A DNA stretch of 64,000 nt from assembly GCF_009928445.1 (NCBI RefSeq), contig NZ_JAABNO010000001.1:310001-374000 (forward strand), written 5' to 3'. The notes beneath the pieces are model-generated. The model worked only from the letters and a program-made list of their open reading frames with translations, did not search any database and was not told where the DNA came from. The translations under genes were made by a program, and so were the position numbers. The DNA is from Clostridium sp. C8-1-8. Its GTDB lineage: Bacteria > Bacillota > Clostridia > Clostridiales > Clostridiaceae. Shown here piece after piece: positions 9,178-17,810 of the stretch (the first letter of the stretch is position 1; each line of letters begins with the position of its first letter).

Positions 9178-9753
9178 ATGATTAATTACATATGGTTTTT
9201 CATGCTACTTTTAGGAATAGCCGTAGGTATCTTTACAGGAAATGGTGAGCTTATATCAAAAGCAATAGTTGATTCAACCGCATCAACTACAGATTTACTT
9301 TTAGGTCTTTTAGGGATTATGTGTTTCTGGTGTGGAACTATGAAGGTTGCAGAAAAAAGTGGCCTTACAAACATACTAGCAAGCTTACTTAAACCAATAT
9401 TAAAGGTACTGTTTAAAGATGCTGCAAGAGATGAAAAGACTTTAGGATCTATTGTTATGAATCTTACTGCAAATATGCTAGGTTTATCTAATGCTGCCAC
9501 CCCCTTTGGAATTAAGGCTATGGAAGGAATGGACAAGCTAAATCCTAAGAAAGGTATTGCGTCAAATGACATGGCTTTGTTTTTAGTTATAAATGCTGCT
9601 TGTGTTCAATTTGTACCATCTACAGTTATATCTGTCAGAGCAGCAGCTGGATCCTCTAACCCTGGATCCATAATAATACCGTCCTTAATAGCAACAGGAT
9701 GTGCTGCCGTAGTTGGAGTTACTTGTACAAAAATACTGGAGAAATACTTTTAG
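9178..9753 (+). CDS. spmA: spore maturation protein A
   Basis: Integral membrane protein of 191 residues with the nucleoside-recognition (Gate) domain. Markers are 'GIMCFWCGTMKVAEKSGL' near residue 47 and the conserved 'NLTANMLGLSNAATPFGIKAMEGM' region near residues 93-116. The ATG follows GGAGG. It sits 9 bp before spmB and certainly shares its mRNA. In Bacillus and Clostridium SpmA and SpmB are needed for spore core dehydration and heat resistance. Expression in the mother cell is expected, but I could not identify a convincing SigE promoter. Confidence 0.93.
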   Translation: MINYIWFFMLLLGIAVGIFTGNGELISKAIVDSTASTTDLLLGLLGIMCFWCGTMKVAEKSGLTNILASLLKPILKVLFKDAARDEKTLGSIVMNLTANMLGLSNAATPFGIKAMEGMDKLNPKKGIASNDMALFLVINAACVQFVPSTVISVRAAAGSSNPGSIIIPSLIATGCAAVVGVTCTKILEKYF

Positions 9754-9762
9754 GAGGATCTT

Positions 9763-10290
9763 ATGTTTAACTATCTATTAAAAAGCATAATACCTATAAT
9801 ATTTTTAGCAATATTGATTTATGGAATGATAAAGGGGAGAAAGGTTTATGAATGGTTTGTAGAGGGAGCTAAAGAAGGACTTCATGTGTGTTATAGAATT
9901 TTTCCTTACCTTCTATCAATGATAATAGCTGTAAAGATATTTAGGGAAGCAAGGCTTTTGGACATGCTTAATAACCTTTTAGCGCCAGCAGCTTCTATTA
10001 TAGGGCTTCCAAAGGAATTAATTCCACTTATATTAGTAAAGCCTCTTTCAGGAAGTGGAGCACTAGGGGTATTTACCGATATACTAAAACAATATGGAGC
10101 AGATAGCTATATAGGAATGGTAGGATCAGTAATAATGGGGACTACTGAAACTATTTTTTATACTATCACTGTATACTATGGAGCGGTAGGGATAAAAAAG
10201 ATAAGGCATACCTTATGGGGAGCAATTATGGCAGACCTTACAGCTATAATAGTGGCTGTAACTGTAGTTAAAATAATGTTTTTCAAATAA
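9763..10290 (+). CDS. spmB: spore maturation protein B
   Basis: Partner of SpmA, 175 residues, with five or so membrane segments. The family core 'PLILVKPLSGSGALGVFTDIL' near residues 87-107 and 'GSVIMGTTETIFYTITVYYGAVGIKKIRHTL' near 126-156 (quoted in part) are clear. The ATG follows TAGGAGGAT in the short gap after spmA. It works with SpmA in spore core dehydration by an unknown transport activity. No clear terminator follows before the ABC transporter genes. Confidence 0.93.
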   Translation: MFNYLLKSIIPIIFLAILIYGMIKGRKVYEWFVEGAKEGLHVCYRIFPYLLSMIIAVKIFREARLLDMLNNLLAPAASIIGLPKELIPLILVKPLSGSGALGVFTDILKQYGADSYIGMVGSVIMGTTETIFYTITVYYGAVGIKKIRHTLWGAIMADLTAIIVAVTVVKIMFFK

Positions 10291-10435
10291 AATGGATAAT
10301 ATATTTAGTATACGTTTAAAAATGGAGATTTATTAAGAATGACTAAAGAAAGTAGTTTTAGCAAATTTTTTACTAATCTTAAGACTAAATTAAGAAAACT
10401 ATGGTAAAATTTTTCTATAAAAGGAGGAGAGAGAG

Positions 10436-11161
10436 ATGATTGAAATAAAAAATGTGTCTAAGAGCTACAATAAGACTAGCAATGCTGTAGACAATGTAGA
10501 CATCACAATAAACGATGGAGAGATTTTTGGTTTTTTGGGACCTAATGGAGCTGGTAAGACTACAACCATAAAGATGATAACAGGTATTATTTCTCCAACA
10601 CAAGGTGAAATAAAAATAAATGGAGTAAGTATTACTGAAAATCCTTTGGAAGCTAAGAAGCAGTTTGCTTATGTGCCTGATAGTCCTGATATGTTTTTAA
10701 GGTTAAAAGGTATAGAGTACTTAAACTTTATGGCGGATGTTTATAATGTGCCTAAGAATCAAAGACAGAATAAGATAGAGGAGCTTGCAAAAAGATTTGA
10801 TATGCAGTCAGCACTTTCAGATCAACTACAATCTTACTCACACGGTATGAGACAGAAGATCGTTGTAATGGGAGCTTTGATACATGATCCAGAGGTATGG
10901 ATATTAGATGAACCACTTACAGGTCTAGATCCTAAATCTGCTTTTATATTGAAGGAGATGATGAGAGAACATACCAACTCTGGTAAGTCTGTATTTTTCT
11001 CAACCCATGTATTAGATGTAGCAGAAAAGGTCTGTGATAGAGTAGCTATAATAAATAAGGGTAAAATCCTGTTCTGTGGAACTTTAGCGGAAATGAAGGA
11101 ACACTTTAAAACCAATGAGTCCTTAGAGCAGATGTTCTTGGAGATGACAGAAAATGAATAG
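10436..11161 (+). CDS. ABC transporter ATP-binding protein
   Basis: Nucleotide-binding subunit of an ABC-2 type exporter, 241 residues. Walker A GPNGAGKTT (residues 35-43), signature YSHGMRQKI (about 138-146), Walker B with LDEPLTGLD (about 158-166) and a switch histidine in STHVLD are all intact. Ribosome binding site AGGAGGAGAG. The stop overlaps the start of the permease gene by 8 bases, so they form one exporter. It is of the CcmA/YhaQ-like group; no immunity or peptide gene is nearby to indicate a substrate. Confidence 0.93.
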   Translation: MIEIKNVSKSYNKTSNAVDNVDITINDGEIFGFLGPNGAGKTTTIKMITGIISPTQGEIKINGVSITENPLEAKKQFAYVPDSPDMFLRLKGIEYLNFMADVYNVPKNQRQNKIEELAKRFDMQSALSDQLQSYSHGMRQKIVVMGALIHDPEVWILDEPLTGLDPKSAFILKEMMREHTNSGKSVFFSTHVLDVAEKVCDRVAIINKGKILFCGTLAEMKEHFKTNESLEQMFLEMTENE

Positions 11162-12830
11162 AGTTTGGTTATTGACTAAGATATTTTTTAAAACTGGCTT
11201 TGGCAATACAAGAAGAGGGAAAAAAAGAACTAACTCGAAGATCGGTAATATAATATTACTTCTTATTACACTTCCTTTGATTATGTTTGGTGTGGGTGCT
11301 ATGATGTTCGGTATTTATGAGGGGCTTCATATGCTTAACCAAGATGCACTTTTAATAGGTCTTTCTTATAGTTTGGTTTCTTTAATTATATTTGTATTTG
11401 GTATGATGTCGGTAATAAGTATATTTTACTTTTCTAAAGATATTGATTTTGTATTACCGTTACCTTTCAAACCGCATGAGATCACTTTGGCTAAATATAT
11501 CACAGTTGTGGTATATCAATATATGCTAGAAGCCTTTATACTATTGCCAGCTATAGGTATATATGGTTTTAGAACTGGAGCAGGGTTGCAATTTTATCTA
11601 GCAGGTCTTGTATGTTTTATATTTATGCCTATACTTCCAGTAACCTATTGTTCTATTGTAGCTATGCTTCTTATGAGATTCACTAATCTGGCTAAGCACA
11701 AGGATGGCTTTAGAGTAATAACAGGTCTTATAGCTATATGTATACCAATAGGCATAAACCTTGTATCAAATTCCTTTGGTTCAAAGGCCAATGCTAATCC
11801 AGATGCTCAAAGACAACTCCTTGAACATTGGATGACAAATAAGAACTCAGCTTTAGATAGTCTTTCAAATGTATTTATAACCTCAAAAATTGGAACTTAT
11901 GCTACTGTGGCAGAAACTCCTTCAAAAATGGCAGTTAACTTATTGCTGTTTGTTCTTATAAATATATTAGCAATAGTAGTATTTATATTTATAGCCGATG
12001 CATTATATCTTAAGGGTGCAGTAGGTAATTCTGAAAGCTTTAGTTCTAGAAAAGAATTAAAGAAAGAAGTATTAGATAAGAGCACCAAGGAAAAGTCCCA
12101 GCTTATGACTTGGTTTAATAAAGAGATGGTACTTTTGTTTAGGACTCCAGCTTATTTGCTGAACTGTATATCAACAATAGTTATTATTCCAGTTGTTATG
12201 CTAATTCCTATGCTTTCTCAAGGTGGTAGTATCAATAATATTTCTAAACATGTAGGAGAAATTTTAGCTGATCCTAAGAGTTATAATATAGTTATTGCTG
12301 TTGCCTTTGCGGTTATAATATTCTTTACTGCATCTAATCCAGTGGCTTCAACCTCAATATCAAGAGAAGGCGATAATGTTTATGTATCAAAGTTTTTGCC
12401 TGTAAGCTTTATGACTCAGATGATGGCAAAGGTATTAAGCTCAGTAGCTATAAATAGTATACTTATAGTGGTATTTGCTATAGGAGCACTAATTATAAAG
12501 GTACCAATTACTTTAATATTATTAATATTTATACTAGCTATGTTAGAAATAGTTATGTTTGCTATGATAGGTCTATTAATAGATCTTCACTCACCAAAAC
12601 TCGTTTGGGATGATGAACAAAAAGCTGTTAAGCAGAACTTTAACTCAATGAAGTCCTTGCTTATAGGTCTGGTTGTAGGAGGAGCAGGTACTGCAGCAAC
12701 TATATTTATTGGTGCTAATTATATTATATCTTATTTTGCATTAGCTTTATTTACTTTGATTGCAGATGTATTACTGTATAAGGTTTTAAGCACAGTAGGG
12801 TATAAGCTTTTTAATAAAATCGCAGACTAG
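11154..12830 (+). CDS. ABC-2 type exporter permease subunit
   Basis: Large membrane protein of 558 residues, partner of the preceding ATPase (8-base overlap). Hydrophobic segments cluster at residues 33-85, 125-185, 250-290, 330-355, 375-400, 425-475 and 500-535, with soluble loops between. An early cytoplasmic segment, 'SKDIDFVLPLPFKPHEI' near residue 90, resembles coupling helices of putative ABC exporters of this size. The substrate is unknown. No other transporter subunit is present. Confidence 0.8.
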   Translation: MNRVWLLTKIFFKTGFGNTRRGKKRTNSKIGNIILLLITLPLIMFGVGAMMFGIYEGLHMLNQDALLIGLSYSLVSLIIFVFGMMSVISIFYFSKDIDFVLPLPFKPHEITLAKYITVVVYQYMLEAFILLPAIGIYGFRTGAGLQFYLAGLVCFIFMPILPVTYCSIVAMLLMRFTNLAKHKDGFRVITGLIAICIPIGINLVSNSFGSKANANPDAQRQLLEHWMTNKNSALDSLSNVFITSKIGTYATVAETPSKMAVNLLLFVLINILAIVVFIFIADALYLKGAVGNSESFSSRKELKKEVLDKSTKEKSQLMTWFNKEMVLLFRTPAYLLNCISTIVIIPVVMLIPMLSQGGSINNISKHVGEILADPKSYNIVIAVAFAVIIFFTASNPVASTSISREGDNVYVSKFLPVSFMTQMMAKVLSSVAINSILIVVFAIGALIIKVPITLILLIFILAMLEIVMFAMIGLLIDLHSPKLVWDDEQKAVKQNFNSMKSLLIGLVVGGAGTAATIFIGANYIISYFALALFTLIADVLLYKVLSTVGYKLFNKIAD

Positions 12831-12848
12831 ATATATTATGAAATGTTA

Positions 12849-12896
12849 AATAAGTGTTAAATATATAAAAGTTATGAAACTTTTTGCACACTTATT
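12849..12896 (+). other. hairpin-forming sequence after the ABC permease gene
   Basis: AATAAGTGT (12850-12858) pairs with ACACTTATT (12888-12896), enclosing AAAAGTT-atg-AAACTTTT. No T-run follows on the + strand, so a terminator role is uncertain. Confidence 0.4.
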
Positions 12897-13007
12897 ACGT
12901 CTATATATATGATGAATTAAATAAACAAATGTACTTTTAATAGATTGGAAATGCTTTAAAGGTAGCAATATGTTTCTCGACTATATGTTATCCTAGCATA
13001 AAATATT

Positions 13008-13035
13008 AAATAATCCAAGGGGAGTTGGATTATTT
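13008..13035 (+). other. perfect 11-bp hairpin ahead of a small membrane protein gene
   Basis: AAATAATCCAA (13008-13018), loop GGGGAG, then TTGGATTATTT (13025-13035). It ends 37 bp before the start at 13073. The loop resembles the real ribosome binding site CCAGGGGAGAG that follows it. It may be a leader structure or operator. Confidence 0.45.
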
Positions 13036-13072
13036 GAATCTTTAACTTAAATAAATCCAGGGGAGAGTGTTT

Positions 13073-13285
13073 ATGGAAAGGAAGTTGAAAGAACTTTTAT
13101 CAGTTACAGATGATGATATAAAGTATTTGGCATACGGTATAGGAATAGGTACCACAGCTGGATTGATTCTAGGCTTCTTTATAAATAATATTCCTCTAGG
13201 ATTTTCTTTAGGTGGAGTATTTGGCATAATTGTTTCCGCTGTATATTCTATATATAAAAAGATTACTAGCAATAAAGAAAAGTAA
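13073..13285 (+). CDS. small two-helix membrane protein
   Basis: Seventy residues. The start ATG at 13073 is preceded by GGGGAG at 7 nt; an upstream GTG at 13067 lies inside that site and is less likely. A short N-terminal polar helix (KELLSVTDDDIKYLAYGIGI) leads into two glycine-rich membrane segments (about residues 18-36 and 41-58) and a lysine-rich cytoplasmic tail. No family recognised. A strong terminator follows, so it is monocistronic or last in its unit. Confidence 0.65.
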   Translation: MERKLKELLSVTDDDIKYLAYGIGIGTTAGLILGFFINNIPLGFSLGGVFGIIVSAVYSIYKKITSNKEK

Positions 13286-13298
13286 TTTAATAAATAAG

Positions 13299-13340
13299 AA
13301 AAGGGTTTGAGATGAAGCAATCATTTCAAACCCTTTTTTA
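13299..13340 (+). terminator. terminator after the small membrane protein gene
   Basis: AAGGGTTTGAGATGA (13301-13315) pairs with TCATTTCAAACCCTT (13321-13335), one mismatch, 5-nt loop, then a T-run. The A-rich left flank would let it work from the other strand too. Confidence 0.88.
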
Positions 13341-13354
13341 CTGTACTTTTATCA

Positions 13355-13422
13355 TATTCATTCAGAAAGTCAGACACACAAGAAAAGCGAATTGGAGAAG
13401 GTCGCTTCAGCGGATTTTTTGA
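13355..13422 (+). repeat. terminator-bearing repeat, divergent third copy
   Basis: The stretch TTCAGAAAGTCAGACACACAAGAAAAGCGA...TCGCTTCAGCGGATTTTTT aligns with the elements at 38841 and 39025 (TTCAGAAA, CAGA, AAAA, then a hairpin ending CTT-AGCG-A-TTTTTT). Its own stem is AAGCGA (13385-13390) with TCGCTT (13402-13407). It lies just past the stop of the minus-strand MATE gene. Confidence 0.5.
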
Positions 13423-13423
13423 C

Positions 13424-14776
13424 TTATTGAACACACTGTAATTCCTTAAACCTTCTTCTAAATAACATAAATATAATAGACCCATCAACTGCCCATTGGA
13501 TACTTGTTATTATCCATACATACATAACAGGAAGTTTCAGGATATAAATCGCTAAGAACATTAAAGGTAGTCTTATCACCCAACTTGATAGCATAGATAC
13601 TTTGAAGGGGGTTTTTGTATCACCGGAGCCTTTAAGTATACCTCCAGCAACCATGGATAAAGCCATAAAGGGCTGCTCTATAGCAGCTATCATAAGGCAA
13701 AGTACCCCGTCGTTTATTACCTTTGTCTCAGATGGTCCAATGAAGAGCGATACTAACACTCCAGGTATCACTAGAAATAATATTGAACATATAAGCATAA
13801 CTATAGTTGCTAAAAATATGGAACAATAAGCATATTCTTTAGCCATTTTGTAGTTTTTTTCCCCTATCTTTTGACCTACTAGTGCAGTAGCAGCTACAGC
13901 AAATCCCCACCCTGGCATGAAGGATATTGATTCAACAGAGGTTGTTATTTGATTTGCTGCAAAAGCTAAGCTTCCTAATGAAACAATGAAGAAATTACTT
14001 AAGAGTCTGCTTATACTGAAGGCACCTTCCTGTAAGGCTGAAGGTACAGATAAATTCATAAGACTTTTAAACATATTTAAATTTAAAGAAGTTATATATT
14101 TTAATCTTACTTTTATTTTTGAATATTTGTACATATAAAAAAGTATAAAAGTAAATCCAACTATTTGAGCAGTGGTTGTTGCAATTGCAGCACCCATAAC
14201 TCCAAGAGGAGCAAATCCAAACTTACCAAATATTAATATATAGTCTAAAGTTATGTTTATTATATTTATTATTATAGAGGCTATCAAAGGTACTTTAGTA
14301 TTGCCTGAGCCTCTTAGTGAAGCATTAAGACTATTCATGAACATATTAAAAGTAATACCTATAGAAGCTATTTTCATATATGGAGAGCCTAAATTGATTA
14401 TAGCTTTTTCAGCTCCTACTAGTTTGAATATTATGGACGAACCCATAAAAAGTGCAATGAACACAAATATAGATATTATTGAAGAAGCTAAGAAACCTAA
14501 AGTAGCATATTCTTCTGCAAGTTCGGTTTCTCTTGCTCCTATGTTTCTGGCTACTAAAGAAGATATACCGATTGATATTCCATTAGCAACTAGTATGTTA
14601 GAGAAGGTGTATATTATCTCTGTGCCTAATCCAACACTACTTACAGCTAAGTTGCCACCATATTTTCCTACCATCATAGTATCAAAAACACCAATCATCA
14701 TATATAAGATCATTTCGCCTACAGCTGGCAGGGCTATAGTTAAAACGTCTAAAATCGTAGATTTATGAATTTTCAT
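13424..14776 (-). CDS. MATE-family efflux transporter (second, unrelated copy)
   Basis: Membrane antiporter of 450 residues with twelve hydrophobic segments. N-terminal 'LDVLTIALPAVGEMILYMMIGVFDTMMVGKYGG' (quoted in part) and 'GISIGISSLVARNIGARETELAEEYA' near residue 65 are typical of the NorM/DinF-like branch rather than the MepA-like copy at 7393. The ATG follows AAAGGAGCACTT. It has no adjacent regulator. Substrate unknown. Confidence 0.87.
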   Translation of the reverse strand: MKIHKSTILDVLTIALPAVGEMILYMMIGVFDTMMVGKYGGNLAVSSVGLGTEIIYTFSNILVANGISIGISSLVARNIGARETELAEEYATLGFLASSIISIFVFIALFMGSSIIFKLVGAEKAIINLGSPYMKIASIGITFNMFMNSLNASLRGSGNTKVPLIASIIINIINITLDYILIFGKFGFAPLGVMGAAIATTTAQIVGFTFILFYMYKYSKIKVRLKYITSLNLNMFKSLMNLSVPSALQEGAFSISRLLSNFFIVSLGSLAFAANQITTSVESISFMPGWGFAVAATALVGQKIGEKNYKMAKEYAYCSIFLATIVMLICSILFLVIPGVLVSLFIGPSETKVINDGVLCLMIAAIEQPFMALSMVAGGILKGSGDTKTPFKVSMLSSWVIRLPLMFLAIYILKLPVMYVWIITSIQWAVDGSIIFMLFRRRFKELQCVQ

Positions 14777-15115
14777 TAAGTGCTCCTTTCTTGAACATTA
14801 TAGAAAACCTTAACTATTATATCATAAGTCTGATAGCTAGTGTAATTAGGTGCAATAGGTAACATATATTTACAAAGTATATAAATTAAAATATAATTAT
14901 ATTACTTATTATGGTAAGCAAACAGTGCCTTTCCTTATTGCATAGTATGTAACAAGGAGCTTATATAATCAATGTTCAATTTTGGGTAAACGTTATTTTA
15001 AAGCTTTGTACAAGCGTATTAAAGCATCTGATAATCCACTGTTTAATTTCAAAACAACACTTTAACAGAGACTAAATTTCATATTAAATGCAAGTAAGGT
15101 AGGTGAGGAGTATAA
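14777..15115. other. 339-bp divergent intergenic region
   Basis: Separates the minus-strand MATE gene and the LytTR regulator. It contains a reverse-strand bipartite repeat copy (15001-15066) ending about 50 bp before the regulator start. No ORF of interest. Confidence 0.6.
15001..15066 (-). repeat. bipartite repeat, copy 3 (reverse)
   Basis: Reads TTAATTTCAA (15043-15052), a 5-nt gap, CACTTTAAC (15058-15066) on the + strand. The reverse complement matches copy 1 without gaps over 52 bases, including GATGCTT, GCTT and CAAAG blocks. Confidence 0.65.
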
Positions 15116-15847
15116 ATGAATATAATAGTTTGTGAGGATTCTGAAAAACAAAGAATAGATATCGTAAAACATATAGATAACATAATAAGAGAAAACTACT
15201 TAAATATGAAGGTTTATCTTTCTACAGAAAATCCCTATGATGTTATAAAGTCAATAAAAGATACTCCAGAGCTAAGTGTATATATTTTAGATGTAGATCT
15301 TAAATGTAATATTAATGGCATAGAATTAGCTGATAAAATTAGGGATAAGGATCCCTATTCTTTTATAATATTTATTACAAGTCATTCAGAAATGACTCAT
15401 TTAACATTCAAATATAAGGTTGAAGCCTTTGATTACATAATTAAGAACTCTAGAGAAGAATTATACAGAGGGATTAGTGATGCTTTGTTAAAGATTAACA
15501 TGAGGTTAGGCAATAGTATCCTTAGTGACAGTTTTTTTACCATAGAAGATGGTAGATCCATAACAAAGATTGACTTTAGAGATATACTATTTTTTGAAAC
15601 CACAAGCACAAAAAGTAAAATAAAAGTCAACTGTTTTAATAGGAGCAAAGAGTTTTATAGTAAGCTCAAGGATATAGAACAATCTCTGGATGAAAGATTT
15701 ATAAAGTGCCATAAGTCTTTTATAGTAAATATAGATAATATTCAGTCAATAAATAAAAAAGAGAAATTAATATATATGAGAAATGGACAGACCTGTTGCT
15801 TATCAAAGAGTTATACTAAAGTTTTGTTGGATAAACTTAAGCTTTAA
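15116..15847 (+). CDS. orphan LytTR (AgrA-type) response regulator
   Basis: Response regulator of 243 residues: receiver domain 1-125 with phosphoacceptor D59 (in YILDVDL) and acidic pocket E7/D8, then a LytTR DNA-binding domain about 140-243 (KIDFRDILFFETTSTKSKI, then DERFIKCHKSFIVNIDNI). AgrA-type regulators usually pair with a polytopic histidine kinase and peptide-signal genes; none occurs nearby, so its sensor must lie elsewhere. The receiver ends in KNSREELY, with lysine absent from the usual KP switch position. A repeat copy lies on each side of the gene. Ribosome binding site TAGGTGAGGAG. Confidence 0.88.
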   Translation: MNIIVCEDSEKQRIDIVKHIDNIIRENYLNMKVYLSTENPYDVIKSIKDTPELSVYILDVDLKCNINGIELADKIRDKDPYSFIIFITSHSEMTHLTFKYKVEAFDYIIKNSREELYRGISDALLKINMRLGNSILSDSFFTIEDGRSITKIDFRDILFFETTSTKSKIKVNCFNRSKEFYSKLKDIEQSLDERFIKCHKSFIVNIDNIQSINKKEKLIYMRNGQTCCLSKSYTKVLLDKLKL

Positions 15848-15867
15848 TTTGAACATGTTACATTAAC
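15844..15867 (-). repeat. bipartite repeat, copy 4 (reverse)
   Basis: TTAATTTGAA (15844-15853), 5-nt gap, TACATTAAC (15859-15867) on the + strand. It overlaps the stop codon of the LytTR gene, so that gene has same-orientation copies at both ends. Confidence 0.5.
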
Positions 15868-15880
15868 AGAGCCTAACTTT

Positions 15881-15922
15881 AAAGAGTTCCTAAATCAAGT
15901 TTAGAGATAGGAACTCTTTACT
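15881..15922 (+). terminator. terminator after the LytTR gene
   Basis: AAAGAGTTCCTA (15881-15892) pairs with TAGGAACTCTTT (15908-15919) around a 15-nt loop. The T tract is short. Confidence 0.65.
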
Positions 15923-16110
15923 AACTTTATAAGCTGTTACCAAATAGTAATCTTTTTTTTATTGATTTTAAAAAAGTCATTGTGTTATAATTTACAATGT
16001 CCTAGGAAAAATATGGTAATTATTCAGCTGAAATTAAATTATCTATAAATGGTGCATATTATTGTGCAAGGATCTTGTGATTAAATACAAGTAAGAAAGG
16101 AATTAACCTA

Positions 16111-16770
16111 ATGAATAGAAAGTTAGTAGCTAGCCTACTGGTTATAACAATGGCCCTTTTCCAAGGGTGCAGTAAGGCTCAAGATAAGAAGAATGTAGCT
16201 TCTGATAGTACAAAAACTCAGGAAGCTTCTGATACCTCTAAAGATAAGGATTCCACAACAAACTCTACAGATCAAGATAAAACTGATTCTACAGATCAGG
16301 CAGCAGCTAGTGATAAGGATGATTCTGCAAGCAAAGCAAAAGAAGATAAATCCGATTCTAAAACCACTGAAAATTCAAATGCTAAAGAAACCTACATCGG
16401 TACTTGGGTAGTAAAAAAAGAAGTAGGTACTGGTCCGGTACAGACCTTAAGTAAGGCTGATATAAAAAAGATAGTAGGGAAAAAGTTAAGCTTTTCAAAG
16501 AGTAAATCAAGTTGTTTTGGAGAGAAGGTAAGTGATGTAAATAAGACTATAAACAATCCTGTATACAATAAAACATCTATATCTAAAAGTAAGTTTGATG
16601 AAGACAATAAAAATAAAGTAACCTTTGAGAAACTTGGCATAAAAGCTAACTCTCTTACTGAAATAAATGTTAAAGACTCAAAAGGAAACCGCTGTAACTT
16701 TTATATAAAAGACAAGAGTACATTGATTCTATATGGTGGTGGAGTATACTTTGAACTTGATAAAATCTAA
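16111..16770 (+). CDS. lipoprotein with Ser/Asp/Lys-rich linker and lipocalin-like C domain
   Basis: Predicted secreted lipoprotein of 219 residues. Signal peptide 1-19 ends in the lipobox LFQGC with lipid-attachment C20. Residues 25-92 are a low-complexity Ser/Thr/Asp/Lys linker. The remainder starts 'ETYIGTWVVKKEVGTGPVQ' and has the strand-rich pattern of small clostridial lipocalin-like domains. Ribosome binding site AAGAAAGGA. Monocistronic, with its own terminator. Function unknown. Confidence 0.75.
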   Translation: MNRKLVASLLVITMALFQGCSKAQDKKNVASDSTKTQEASDTSKDKDSTTNSTDQDKTDSTDQAAASDKDDSASKAKEDKSDSKTTENSNAKETYIGTWVVKKEVGTGPVQTLSKADIKKIVGKKLSFSKSKSSCFGEKVSDVNKTINNPVYNKTSISKSKFDEDNKNKVTFEKLGIKANSLTEINVKDSKGNRCNFYIKDKSTLILYGGGVYFELDKI

Positions 16771-16810
16771 AATACCAACCATATTAGAAAGAATAATAGT
16801 AGTTCTAATA

Positions 16811-16837
16811 GGCGCCTGATCACTCGGGTGCTTTTTC
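16811..16837 (+). terminator. terminator after the lipoprotein gene
   Basis: GCGCCTGA (16812-16819) pairs with TCGGGTGC (16824-16831), allowing two G-U pairs, then CTTTTTCC. Unusually GC-rich for this window. Confidence 0.75.
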
Positions 16838-17234
16838 CTATTTGTTAATTATAACGTAGTAAGTTAAAATGGGGAAGATTATATTAAAAGACTTAATATA
16901 TAACCATGCACAAGGTTATTAATATGTATAACAGAATGAAGATAAATAAAAAAGTATGGTTCAAAGTCAAAATAGTATATTTGGGAAGCTAAATAGTATA
17001 TTTTGGTATATATGTATAGTGATTTAAATAAAAATCTGATAGTATTTATACACTGGATAAATTGTATAAATTTTTATATATCATTTTTGGGGAGTGGTGA
17101 AATATTTGTTATAGTAATAAAAGTAGCTCTGGAGATTTGCTTAAAAGTACATAATATAAAGTCGCTTTGATTGGATTTCTGGATAAGTAAATTTAATAAT
17201 TTTCATAATTATGTTTTATATAATGGAGGGAGTT

Positions 17235-17324
17235 ATGTCAAGCATCAGAGTATTAATTAATATTTCACTTAATGTTTTAGCTGTATTCATTGTTGCAGTT
17301 TATTATTATTTTATTATTTTATAA
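17235..17324 (+). CDS. possible 29-residue membrane peptide
   Basis: ATG at 17235 follows GGAGGG at 5 nt, the strongest ribosome binding site in this region. The predicted peptide starts MSSIRVLINISLNVLAVF, continues as one hydrophobic helix rich in Val/Ile/Phe/Tyr, and has a single Arg near its N terminus. Size and composition are like small membrane peptides or type I toxin-like products, but no antitoxin RNA can be shown. Could be spurious. Confidence 0.4.
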   Translation: MSSIRVLINISLNVLAVFIVAVYYYFIIL

Positions 17325-17392
17325 ATTAAACGATAGTAATCTGCCCTATAAAGTTTCCTCCTTAAAAGCTATTATGGGCGGATACATATATA

Positions 17393-17420
17393 AATAGCTA
17401 AGGATAATTCCTTAGCTATT
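17393..17420. terminator. hairpin between small peptide ORF and minus-strand remnant
   Basis: AATAGCTAAGGA (17393-17404) pairs perfectly with TCCTTAGCTATT (17409-17420). The T content afterwards is modest on either strand; likely a bidirectional terminator for the peptide ORF and the broken small gene. Confidence 0.55.
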
Positions 17421-17427
17421 ATATTTA

Positions 17428-17563
17428 TTACTTCAAATCTATAGTGAACTTTGAAGCTTCATCTATATTATAAAATTTATCTAATCTACTAGATGCAATT
17501 CTATATTTCTTATCTTTTGAGACACCTTTAAATATCATATAAAAATCTGTTTGAAATCTTCAT
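17428..17563 (-). pseudogene. frameshifted small gene remnant
   Basis: On the minus strand, AGGAGGT precedes an ATG at 17563 that opens MKISNRFLYDI and then stops. The adjoining frame continues KGVSKDKKYRIASSRLDKFY and on to FTIDLK, stopping at 17428. Joined by a one-base shift near 17530 they give a single basic protein of about 44 residues. The second part could also start on its own at an internal ATG (MIFKGVSK) but has no good ribosome binding site. No family recognised. Confidence 0.45.
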
Positions 17564-17716
17564 AGGCTACCTCCTGAAGAGCTCTTCATTAAACAAATAT
17601 GAAAAAATTCGTAATTTCTATCAAGGAAATAAATAAAATCTAGTTTTCGCTAAATTGGTATGTGTAAATTATAAATGATTTACCAATTATTATGTATGCT
17701 ATAATTAAGGATGTAA

Positions 17717-17810
17717 CACTTCAATCCGAAATCTATTTTTAATACTCCTCTGAGTATTAAGAGAAAATTTGAATATATACATTTTAGTATGAAGTGGTAC
17801 ATCTATAAAT
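17717..17810 (+). repeat. inverted-end repeat, copy A
   Basis: Left end CACTTC (17717-17722) and right end GAAGTG (17791-17796) are exact complements. Inside, AATCCGAAATCTATTTTT and the hairpin AATACTC-CTCT-GAGTATT match or parallel copies at 57060 and 58213. The tail GTACATCTATAAAT is also shared. It ends about 50 bp upstream of the ACT-domain gene. Confidence 0.7.
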
